From DAIDKA01 sp035943195 (GTDB lineage Bacteria > Pseudomonadota > Gammaproteobacteria > Steroidobacterales > Steroidobacteraceae), in the NCBI GenBank assembly GCA_035943195.1, contig DASZCK010000078.1, positions 1 to 9,122 on the forward strand: a DNA stretch of 9,122 nt, in the 5' to 3' direction. The notes beneath the pieces were generated by a model. The model had not been told where the DNA came from and ran no database searches. It saw only the letters and a program-made list of their open reading frames with translations. Below, one piece after another: positions 1-5,347 of the stretch (positions within the stretch are counted from its first letter, which is position 1; each line of letters opens with the position of its first letter). Position numbers and translations under genes: made by a program.

Positions 1-1
1 C

Positions 2-532
2 TATCTGTTCTATCCCGGGGATCAGGGTCATGGCTGGGGGAATCGGTACTTTCACGCCGCCTGGGTGGCCTTGCCCATGCTGGCCACGGCCGCGATGTAC
101 CGCCCGGCATCCCCTGCGCTCGCCTCGCTACATGAACCCAATGAAACGATGACAGGGATGTTCGCGGACCCGCCGACACAACTCTTCGTCATCACCTGCG
201 TCGGTCTGATGCTGGTATTGGGCATTGGTGGCCGAGCCTGGCAGATCCAGCGCTTCCTGACTGCCGACCTGAACCAGCTGCCCCAATACGCCGGTACCGA
301 GCAACGCGTGGTCATCATCGATGACACGCTCAGCTTCTATGGGCGCGACCTGGTCCAGAACGATCCCTGGCTACGCGACACTGACATCACCCTGTACAGT
401 GAGGGCGCGGCTGCGAATGCCCGGATGATGGCCAAAGCCTTCCCTGCCATGCACAAGGTGTTTGCCGACCATCACGGTTGGGTCTGGTCCGCAAAGACGC
501 TGACGGAATCCTCCAATGCCAAGCACCCTTAG
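2..532 (+). CDS. C-terminal part of polytopic membrane protein, GT-C glycosyltransferase-like (5' end outside window)
   Basis: The frame is open from the window edge to a TAG stop, giving 176 visible residues. A GTG at 65 is available, but coding sequence clearly continues upstream of it. Seen: the first residues carry a GHGWGNRYFH motif, which I associate with the last loop of large polytopic GT-C-like membrane proteins (ArnT/PMT-like fold). A hydrophobic stretch follows, then a probable final membrane helix at about visible residues 60-82, then a soluble tail of roughly 90 residues rich in charged and aromatic residues. The next gene starts inside its 3' end (17-nt overlap), so the two are probably translationally coupled. 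Inferred role: transfer of a sugar from a polyprenyl-phosphate donor on the periplasmic side, or another envelope-glycan step. The catalytic N-terminal region is not in the window, so substrate and activity cannot be judged. Confidence 0.8.
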   Translation, partial: YLFYPGDQGHGWGNRYFHAAWVALPMLATAAMYRPASPALASLHEPNETMTGMFADPPTQLFVITCVGLMLVLGIGGRAWQIQRFLTADLNQLPQYAGTEQRVVIIDDTLSFYGRDLVQNDPWLRDTDITLYSEGAAANARMMAKAFPAMHKVFADHHGWVWSAKTLTESSNAKHP

Positions 533-2447
533 CACCATGGAACACCACTCTCTGGCCGATAAGGTTGACGCCGACGTGAACTCACTCAGCGTCAGCCACC
601 GCTTCGGCCTGGCAGCGCTTGCCTGCCTCGTATTGGCGTTCTGGATGTTGCTGCATCCTTATCGCGGCCTGGAGCACGATTCGGTGCTCTATGCAGTACT
701 CGCGCTGGCGCGCCTGCACCCGGCGGCCCTGGGTCATGACCTCTTCGTCCGCTTCGGCACGCAGGACGGGTTCACCGTATTCAGTCCGCTGTTCGCGGCG
801 GCGATTCGCGCCGTAGGGCTGGAGCAGGCCGCGGCGATCATGACCTTCATCACCCAAGTCGCCTTCCTCGGCGCCACCTGGCTCTTGGCGCGACGCCTCA
901 TGGCGCCGGGCGTGGCGCTTCTGGCGGTGGGCCTGGTGGTGGTGGTGCCCTCCTGGTACGGCTCAAACAGCGTGTTCGCCTACTTTGAGGCATTTCTGAC
1001 TCCGCGCCAGTCGGCGGAGGCCTGCGCACTGGCGGGCCTCGCCGCGGCGCTCGCTTCGCGCCAGCTGCTGGCGGGCTGCTGCATGCTGATGGCGATGCTG
1101 CTGCATCCCATCATCGCCGCAGCCGGCGTCACCGCGTGGGTCGTGTTGAGCGCAGGCATGGCGCGGCCGCGACTGGCCATCGTCATTACCGGCGCGGTGG
1201 CTGTGGTGCTGGTGGCTGCCTCGGCCACGGGCGTCGGTCCCTTCAGGCACTTCGACGGCCCCTGGCTGAGCATCCTCCGGGAGCGGCTCGCCTATCTTTT
1301 CCCGACGGAGTGGCGCCTTACCGAGTGGGTCACGACCGAGGTGCACGCCGCCGTGCTGGTGGTTGGCATCGGCTTCTGCCGCAACGAAGCGGTGCGCCGC
1401 CTGTGCATCGCAGGGCTGATCACCGTGGTGCTCGGCATGTTGTTCACCATCGTTGAAACTGACTGGCTGCACGTCGTGATCGCCGGGCAGCTGCAGACCT
1501 GGCGTTGGCTATGGCTGCTCGGCGTGTTGTCGAGCATGCTGCTGCCCGTGGTTGCGATCGACTGCTGGCAGTGCGGTGACCTGGGACGCGCCGCGGCACT
1601 GGCATTGCTCGGAGCATTGTTGATCCATAGCAACGAGATCGCGGCGGTGCCGGCATTGGTGGCCTGCGTCGCGGCGCTGGCCGCCCCGAGGATCGGCTCG
1701 CCCCTGCAAGCCAGGACATTTCTGGTGGTGGCCATCGCTCTTCTGGCATTGAGCGTCGTGATGCTTGCCAAGGACATACCGAGCGTGCTGCCCCAACTGC
1801 AGACCATCCGTAGCGGCCGGCGTCCCTATCTCGTGCGCATCGGCGAGGCCCAGGCGCTGGCCTATGGCGGCCTGCTGCCCGCGGCGGCAATGGCGCTGAT
1901 GTGTGCGGGGGTGACGCGGGCGACCCGCCGCAGTGCGGTGCTGATGGCCGGTTTGGGCGCCGTGCTGTTGCTGTCGGTGCTGTCGTACTCGGTGCAGACC
2001 TGGACCCACCGCAAATATCCCGACGAACGCGTCGCGGCCTTCGCGCCCTGGCGCTCGGCCATTCCCGAGAGTGCCGAAGTACTGTGGCCGGATCCGCCGC
2101 CGGTGGATTGGTTTGAGCTGGGGCGCGCCAGCTATTGGTCGCTCTATCAAATGGCCGGTATGGTATTTTCCCGCGATGTCACCATGGTCAGCACCAGCCG
2201 CGAGACGGCGGTTACGCCGCTGCTGCCGATGCTGGGCCGAACCTTGACCACCGACCGTCACTATGCACAGGCGCGCACAGTGCAGGACCCGCAGGCCTCA
2301 ATAGCCGCCGTGTGCCGGCTGCACGGCGTCACCTTCTTTGCAAGCTGGGCGGATCTGGGACCGACGGCCTATCCAGCCGTGGCACCGGATGCGCAGAAAC
2401 CGCAGGAAATGCTCTACCTGTATCGCTGCGGCGAAGTTCGGCACTGA
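516..2447 (+). CDS. Uncharacterised polytopic membrane protein, 643 aa, possible GT-C-like glycosyltransferase
   Basis: I do not recognise a named family. Seen: a short hydrophilic N-terminus, then a first membrane helix at about residues 30-46. Many further hydrophobic segments follow, at about 104-124, 131-147, 170-210, 218-238, 274-287, 295-313, 330-350, 357-390, 400-418, 448-465 and 473-493. The C-terminal tail from about 497 to 643 is soluble, probably periplasmic. Just after helix 1 lies GLEHD (51-55), an acidic loop placed like the catalytic Asp of GT-C glycosyltransferases. It is followed by a dense conserved-looking loop with DLF (75-77) and GTQDGFT (81-87). The tail has a Cys pair, C600 and C638, that could form a disulfide. 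I prefer ATG 516 because GGAA at 505-508 is a usable Shine-Dalgarno; ATG 537, which would remove the overlap, has none. Fold and operon neighbours suggest envelope glycan work, but this is inference only. Confidence 0.82.
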   Translation: MPSTLSTMEHHSLADKVDADVNSLSVSHRFGLAALACLVLAFWMLLHPYRGLEHDSVLYAVLALARLHPAALGHDLFVRFGTQDGFTVFSPLFAAAIRAVGLEQAAAIMTFITQVAFLGATWLLARRLMAPGVALLAVGLVVVVPSWYGSNSVFAYFEAFLTPRQSAEACALAGLAAALASRQLLAGCCMLMAMLLHPIIAAAGVTAWVVLSAGMARPRLAIVITGAVAVVLVAASATGVGPFRHFDGPWLSILRERLAYLFPTEWRLTEWVTTEVHAAVLVVGIGFCRNEAVRRLCIAGLITVVLGMLFTIVETDWLHVVIAGQLQTWRWLWLLGVLSSMLLPVVAIDCWQCGDLGRAAALALLGALLIHSNEIAAVPALVACVAALAAPRIGSPLQARTFLVVAIALLALSVVMLAKDIPSVLPQLQTIRSGRRPYLVRIGEAQALAYGGLLPAAAMALMCAGVTRATRRSAVLMAGLGAVLLLSVLSYSVQTWTHRKYPDERVAAFAPWRSAIPESAEVLWPDPPPVDWFELGRASYWSLYQMAGMVFSRDVTMVSTSRETAVTPLLPMLGRTLTTDRHYAQARTVQDPQASIAAVCRLHGVTFFASWADLGPTAYPAVAPDAQKPQEMLYLYRCGEVRH

Positions 2448-2464
2448 GCCGCCTACCCAACGCC

Positions 2465-2866
2465 ATGTTCAAACTTTTCTGTGAAGCGGCAAAGTACGCC
2501 GCGGCTTCGGCCGTGGCGTTCGTGGTGGATTACGGCGTGCTGCTCGCGCTGACGCGCTATGGCGGCTGGTTCTACCTGGCGGCGGCCACGGTCTCATTCG
2601 TGTTGGGAGCGACGGTAGCCTATCTGCTGTCAGTACGCTTCGTGTTCCACGCCCACCGACTGCGCAATCGCAAACTGGAATTCACCAGCTTCGTACTGCT
2701 GGGTCTGTTTGGGGTCGCCATAAATCTGCTGGTGCTGTACGTGATGACGGGCCGACTCGGGATTGACGTGGTGTACTCGAAGCCCGTGGCCGCCTGTTTC
2801 ACCTTCGGGGCCAATTTCGCGCTGCGCCGCCAGCTGCTGTTCCGCACCGGAGCGTCACCGGCATGA
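2465..2866 (+). CDS. GtrA family membrane protein, 133 aa (putative lipid-linked sugar flippase)
   Basis: Small protein with four predicted membrane helices at about residues 11-30, 38-58, 73-93 and 103-120. It has the GtrA-family pattern: an aromatic/basic junction after helix 2 (VRFVF, 57-61) and a C-terminal NFALRR (117-122) with a terminal basic and aromatic end. Length is normal for the family (about 120-150). GtrA proteins are known from serotype conversion, where they are thought to flip undecaprenyl-phosphate-linked sugars across the inner membrane; many homologues sit beside glycosyltransferases of unrelated pathways. The start is set at ATG 2465, 17 nt after the previous stop. The same frame is open much further upstream, but that stretch lies inside the previous gene and does not look like protein. 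No good Shine-Dalgarno is visible, so coupling to the upstream gene is likely. It overlaps the next gene by ATGA. Confidence 0.9.
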   Translation: MFKLFCEAAKYAAASAVAFVVDYGVLLALTRYGGWFYLAAATVSFVLGATVAYLLSVRFVFHAHRLRNRKLEFTSFVLLGLFGVAINLLVLYVMTGRLGIDVVYSKPVAACFTFGANFALRRQLLFRTGASPA

Positions 2867-4443
2867 GTCGCACGGCGGTCATCGTCGGTGCAGGTCCTGC
2901 GGGTCTCACTGCCGCCTACGAGCTGCAACGCAGTTCGGACGTCCGGCCATTGGTGTTTGAGCTGGGCGAGCAGGTCGGCGGCATCTCCCGCACCATCATC
3001 TACCGCGGCAATCGGATGGATCTGGGGGGCCATCGCTTCTTCTCCAAATCCGACTGGGTCATGAACTGGTGGCAATCCATGCTGCCGGTGCAGGCCTCGA
3101 AAGAGGACGTGGGCAATGATGCCGCGGCTTTGCGCCTGTCCTACCAGGGCGCGGCGCGCGACTTCACACCCTCACCGCAGGCCGCCACGCATCCTGATGA
3201 GGTGTTCCTGGTACGCAGCCGTCTGTCGCGCATCTTCTATCGGCGGCGCTTCTTCGACTATCCGTTGAAGCTGAACCTGGCGACTGTGGCCAATCTCGGG
3301 GCGCCCTACACCGCCGCCATTGGCGCGAGCTACCTCGCGGCACGCCTCAACCCGCGACGCCCCGAAGTGACGCTGGAGGACTTCCTGGTCAACCGCTTCG
3401 GCCACACCCTGTACCGCACATTCTTCAAGGACTACACGGAGAAGGTCTGGGGCGTGCCCTGTGCGCAGATCTCGGCTGAATGGGGCGCACAGCGCATCAA
3501 GGGCCTATCGATCAGCAAGGCAATCGCGCACGCGCTAGCCAAACCCTTCCGGGGGCGCGATACCGCACAGAAGTCCACCGAGACCAGCCTCGTCGAGCGT
3601 TTCCTATATCCGAAGCTCGGGCCGGGACAGATGTGGGAGCACGTGGCCAGGCGTGTGACGGCCGCCGGCGGCGAAGTCCACCTGCGCCATAGCGTGGTGG
3701 GACTGCAGCGTGAGGGCCAGCGTATCAGCGCAGTCGATGTGCGCGCAGCGGACAGCGGTGAAGTGCGACGGGTGGCCTGCGACCAGCTGATCTCCACCAT
3801 GCCGGTCAAGGAGCTGGCGGCCCTGCTGCAACCGCAGGATCCGCAGGTACTGCGGATCGCCTCACAGCTGCCGTACCGTGATTTCATGACGGCGGGGCTG
3901 CTGGTGCGACGCATGCGCGGCGATCATCGCGGGGCGCCCAATGGCATGCCGCCGGATAACTGGATCTACATCCAGGAACCCGACGTAAAGCTGGGACGCC
4001 TGCAGGTGTTCAACAACTGGAGCCCGGCGCTGGTTGCCGATCCTGCAACGATCTGGCTGGGGCTGGAGTATTTCTGTGCCGAGGGCGATGCGTTGTGGGG
4101 CATGACCGATGGCGCCTTTTTGAACTTTGCGGCAGCGGAACTGGCCAAGATCGGACTGATTGCGCCAGAGGACGTCCTGGACGGTACTGTCGTCCGGGTG
4201 CCCAAGGCTTATCCGGCCTACTTCGGTGTCTACAACGAAATCGGCACCGTGCGTGACTGGCTGGATACCTTCCCCAACCTCTATCCGGTCGGCCGCAACG
4301 GCATGCATCGCTACAACAACCAGGATCATTCCATGCTGGCGGCCAAGGCCGCCGTGGACGCCATTGTCAGTGGCAGTGCCGACAAGTCGGGTTTGTGGGC
4401 GGTCAACGTGGAGGAGGAGTACCACGAGTCCACGCGCCGGTGA
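2863..4443 (+). CDS. NAD(P)/FAD-dependent oxidoreductase, protoporphyrinogen oxidase / UDP-galactopyranose mutase-like, 526 aa
   Basis: Seen: an N-terminal Rossmann dinucleotide-binding motif G9-A-G11-P-A-G14, the ribose-binding acidic residue E33, and the GG39-40...R43 segment that follows in flavin amine-oxidase-type enzymes. Further blocks are FFDYPLKL (130-137), YTEKVWG (191-197) with a following ISAEWGAQRIKGLS segment, and a C-terminal GRNGMHRYNNQDHS (477-490) that I take as the second FAD-contacting region. No signal peptide or membrane helix is evident, so it is probably cytoplasmic. Family knowledge: these proteins fall in the HemY-like (COG1232) group but are usually not true haem enzymes, and they often lie with GtrA and glycosyltransferase genes. 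A role in modifying a nucleotide or lipid-linked sugar is plausible, but the substrate is unknown. The start overlaps gtrA by ATGA, with GGAG at 2849-2852 as Shine-Dalgarno. The stop codon is the first element of the pilA upstream repeat array. Confidence 0.9.
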   Translation: MSRTAVIVGAGPAGLTAAYELQRSSDVRPLVFELGEQVGGISRTIIYRGNRMDLGGHRFFSKSDWVMNWWQSMLPVQASKEDVGNDAAALRLSYQGAARDFTPSPQAATHPDEVFLVRSRLSRIFYRRRFFDYPLKLNLATVANLGAPYTAAIGASYLAARLNPRRPEVTLEDFLVNRFGHTLYRTFFKDYTEKVWGVPCAQISAEWGAQRIKGLSISKAIAHALAKPFRGRDTAQKSTETSLVERFLYPKLGPGQMWEHVARRVTAAGGEVHLRHSVVGLQREGQRISAVDVRAADSGEVRRVACDQLISTMPVKELAALLQPQDPQVLRIASQLPYRDFMTAGLLVRRMRGDHRGAPNGMPPDNWIYIQEPDVKLGRLQVFNNWSPALVADPATIWLGLEYFCAEGDALWGMTDGAFLNFAAAELAKIGLIAPEDVLDGTVVRVPKAYPAYFGVYNEIGTVRDWLDTFPNLYPVGRNGMHRYNNQDHSMLAAKAAVDAIVSGSADKSGLWAVNVEEEYHESTRR

Positions 4444-4497
4444 CGCTCCACGTCACTATTTGACGTCCTCGCGCTACTGTCGTCATCTGGTGACGAC
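4441..4497. promoter_or_regulatory. Phased TGACG/CGTCA array upstream of pilA (putative enhancer-binding-protein site)
   Basis: Five pentamers start at 4441 (TGACG), 4451 (CGTCA), 4461 (TGACG), 4481 (CGTCA) and 4491 (TGACG). All fall on an exact 10-bp grid with only the 4471 position empty, and orientation alternates to give nested inverted repeats with 5-nt spacers. The last pair extends to a perfect 7-bp inverted repeat, GTCGTCA (4479-4485) and TGACGAC (4491-4497), around TCTGG. The array lies about 100-157 bp before the predicted pilA start site, where activators of sigma-54 promoters normally bind. PilR is the expected activator, but binding by PilR is inference; only one PilR-type TGTC tetramer (4478-4481) falls inside. 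Confidence 0.55.
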
Positions 4498-4542
4498 GCT
4501 AAGTTAAAGACCGTGCCCGGGCTTCCCGAATATTTATTGAAA

Positions 4543-4555
4543 TATCAATGCGTTG
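4543..4555 (+). promoter_or_regulatory. IHF binding site upstream of the pilA promoter
   Basis: TATCAATGCGTTG matches the IHF consensus WATCAA-N4-TTR at every defined position. It is preceded by an A/T-rich tract (about 4529-4545), as strong IHF sites usually are. It sits between the putative activator array and the -24/-12 promoter, at about -55 to -43, where IHF bending would bring the activator to sigma-54 RNA polymerase. The match and position are seen; binding is inferred. Confidence 0.65.
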
Positions 4556-4571
4556 TCTTGCGATGACGACC

Positions 4572-4587
4572 TGGCACGTACCTTGCT
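4572..4587 (+). promoter_or_regulatory. Sigma-54 (RpoN) -24/-12 promoter of pilA
   Basis: TGGCACGTACCTTGCT fits the RpoN consensus TGGCAC-N5-TTGCW exactly. GG is at 4573-4574 and GC at 4585-4586, the invariant 12-bp register. The predicted transcription start is near A4598, giving a pilA leader of about 56 nt. RpoN/PilR control of the major pilin gene is well established in Pseudomonas and related bacteria. Confidence 0.9.
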
Positions 4588-4601
4588 CTCTTTGAATACG
4601 A

Positions 4602-4616
4602 CGGCGACCATCGCCG
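4602..4616 (+). other. 5'-leader hairpin in the pilA mRNA
   Basis: CGGCGA-CCA-TCGCCG is a perfect 6-bp stem with a 3-nt loop that begins about 4 nt after the predicted sigma-54 start site and ends well before the Shine-Dalgarno. A stem placed at the extreme 5' end can protect a message from 5'-end-dependent decay. The structure is visible in the sequence; the stabilising role is inference. Confidence 0.45.
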
Positions 4617-4653
4617 CGCACGATTTCCCTAGAAGCTTCAGGAGAGAGTTCAC

Positions 4654-5148
4654 ATGAAGTCCATGCAGAAAGGTTTTACCCTCATCGAATTGATGATCGT
4701 CGTAGCGATCATCGGCATTCTGGCGGCCATCGCCATCCCGGCGTATCAGGACTACACGGTCCGCTCGCAGGTGACGGAAGGCTTGAATCTAGCCAGCGCC
4801 GTTGAAACCGGCTCCGCCGAGTACTTCGCCAACGTCGGTTCATTCCCGACAAACTTGTCGGCTGCTGGCATCTCCAGCTCCCCCGCCGGCAAGTACGTGA
4901 CCAGTATCGACCTGTCGACCTCCCCAGGCTCGATCACGGTCACCTATGGTAACCAGGCCAATACGGCTGTTGCGACCAAGACTCTGGCCCTCACGCCGTA
5001 CCTCAGCGCCAACAACGATGTGGTCTGGATCTGCGGCAACCATGGCATCGCGGGCCTGAGCCCGGCTCCGACGCTGGGAACTGGCGTGACCGCCGGTGCC
5101 ACGTCTGTCCTGGACAAGTATCTGCCCCAGACCTGCCGCACCCCGTAA
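4654..5148 (+). CDS. pilA: Type IVa major pilin PilA (prepilin, 164 aa)
   Basis: Subunit of the type IV pilus fibre used for twitching, adhesion and DNA or phage interactions. Seen: a short class-a leader of seven residues ending in G7, then F8 as the residue methylated after PilD cleavage, and E12 (Glu5 of the mature chain). The unbroken hydrophobic N-terminal helix runs to about residue 36, with the usual AIPAYQDYTVRSQV sequence. The globular part has a C-terminal Cys pair, C127 and C161, enclosing a fairly long D-region loop of 33 residues. The mature protein is 157 residues, normal for the family. AGGAGAG at 4640-4646 is a strong Shine-Dalgarno for ATG 4654; ATG 4663 would leave a leader of only four residues. 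The gene has its own sigma-54 promoter and is closed by a strong terminator. The middle segment is rich in Ser and Thr, a possible glycosylation target. Confidence 0.95.
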   Translation: MKSMQKGFTLIELMIVVAIIGILAAIAIPAYQDYTVRSQVTEGLNLASAVETGSAEYFANVGSFPTNLSAAGISSSPAGKYVTSIDLSTSPGSITVTYGNQANTAVATKTLALTPYLSANNDVVWICGNHGIAGLSPAPTLGTGVTAGATSVLDKYLPQTCRTP

Positions 5149-5180
5149 TCCTACGGTTCGGCAAATAAGGCGAAAGCCTC

Positions 5181-5213
5181 AAGAAGCCCCTCTTCGGAGG
5201 GGCTTCTTCTTTT
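5181..5213 (+). terminator. Rho-independent terminator after pilA
   Basis: A perfect 12-bp stem, AAGAAGCCCCTC (5181-5192) pairing with GAGGGGCTTCTT (5197-5208), closes a TTCG loop in the extra-stable C(UUCG)G context. It is followed by a short T-rich run, CTTTT. It lies 32 nt after the pilA stop and should separate high pilin expression from pilBCD. Confidence 0.93.
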
Positions 5214-5274
5214 GCGAGACCAATCACGCAGGCACCCCGCACAGTTGTGCGAACATCGCGGGTAGATTTGACAA

Positions 5275-5302
5275 TTGCCTAGCCTGACGTGTCCGCTACA
5301 CT
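5275..5302 (+). promoter_or_regulatory. Candidate sigma-70-type promoter for pilBCD
   Basis: TTGCCT (5275-5280) and TACACT (5297-5302) each match four of six consensus positions with a 16-bp spacer, and lie 46 nt before the pilB start. A better -35, TTGACA at 5268-5273, is 23 bp from the same -10, which is too far. A promoter is expected here because of the terminator upstream, but the exact elements are uncertain. Confidence 0.3.
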
Positions 5303-5347
5303 AGGCCATGCTGCCTTCTGGCGCCCAGGGTTGACCGCCGTAAGTCC

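Noticed and set aside
936..952. Short GTG-rich repeat
   Set aside because: It encodes a run of Val in a membrane helix (141-144) and is ordinary codon usage in a GC-rich gene.
1509..2261. 250-codon minus-strand open frame opposite the 643-residue membrane protein
   Set aside because: Low-complexity His/Arg/Gln/Gly-rich product typical of an antisense shadow, with no start signal or motif.
2135..2464. Upstream extension of the GtrA frame to a start at 2135
   Set aside because: The extension lies inside the preceding gene and reads as frame-shifted noise; GtrA homologues begin at about the ATG at 2465.
4479..4497. GTCGTCA/TGACGAC inverted repeat as a terminator for the upstream operon
   Set aside because: The stem is only 7 bp with no following T-run; it is better explained as part of the phased repeat array.
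4160..4507. 115-codon + strand open frame overlapping the oxidoreductase 3' end and the pilA upstream region
   Set aside because: It runs out of frame through well-conserved oxidoreductase sequence, has Arg/Ser/Thr-rich composition, and shows no recognisable motif.
5319..5335. Sigma-54-like element before pilB (TGGCGC ... TTGAC)
   Set aside because: The GG and the downstream G are one base too far apart, and the -12 element lacks the invariant GC, so it does not fit RpoN.
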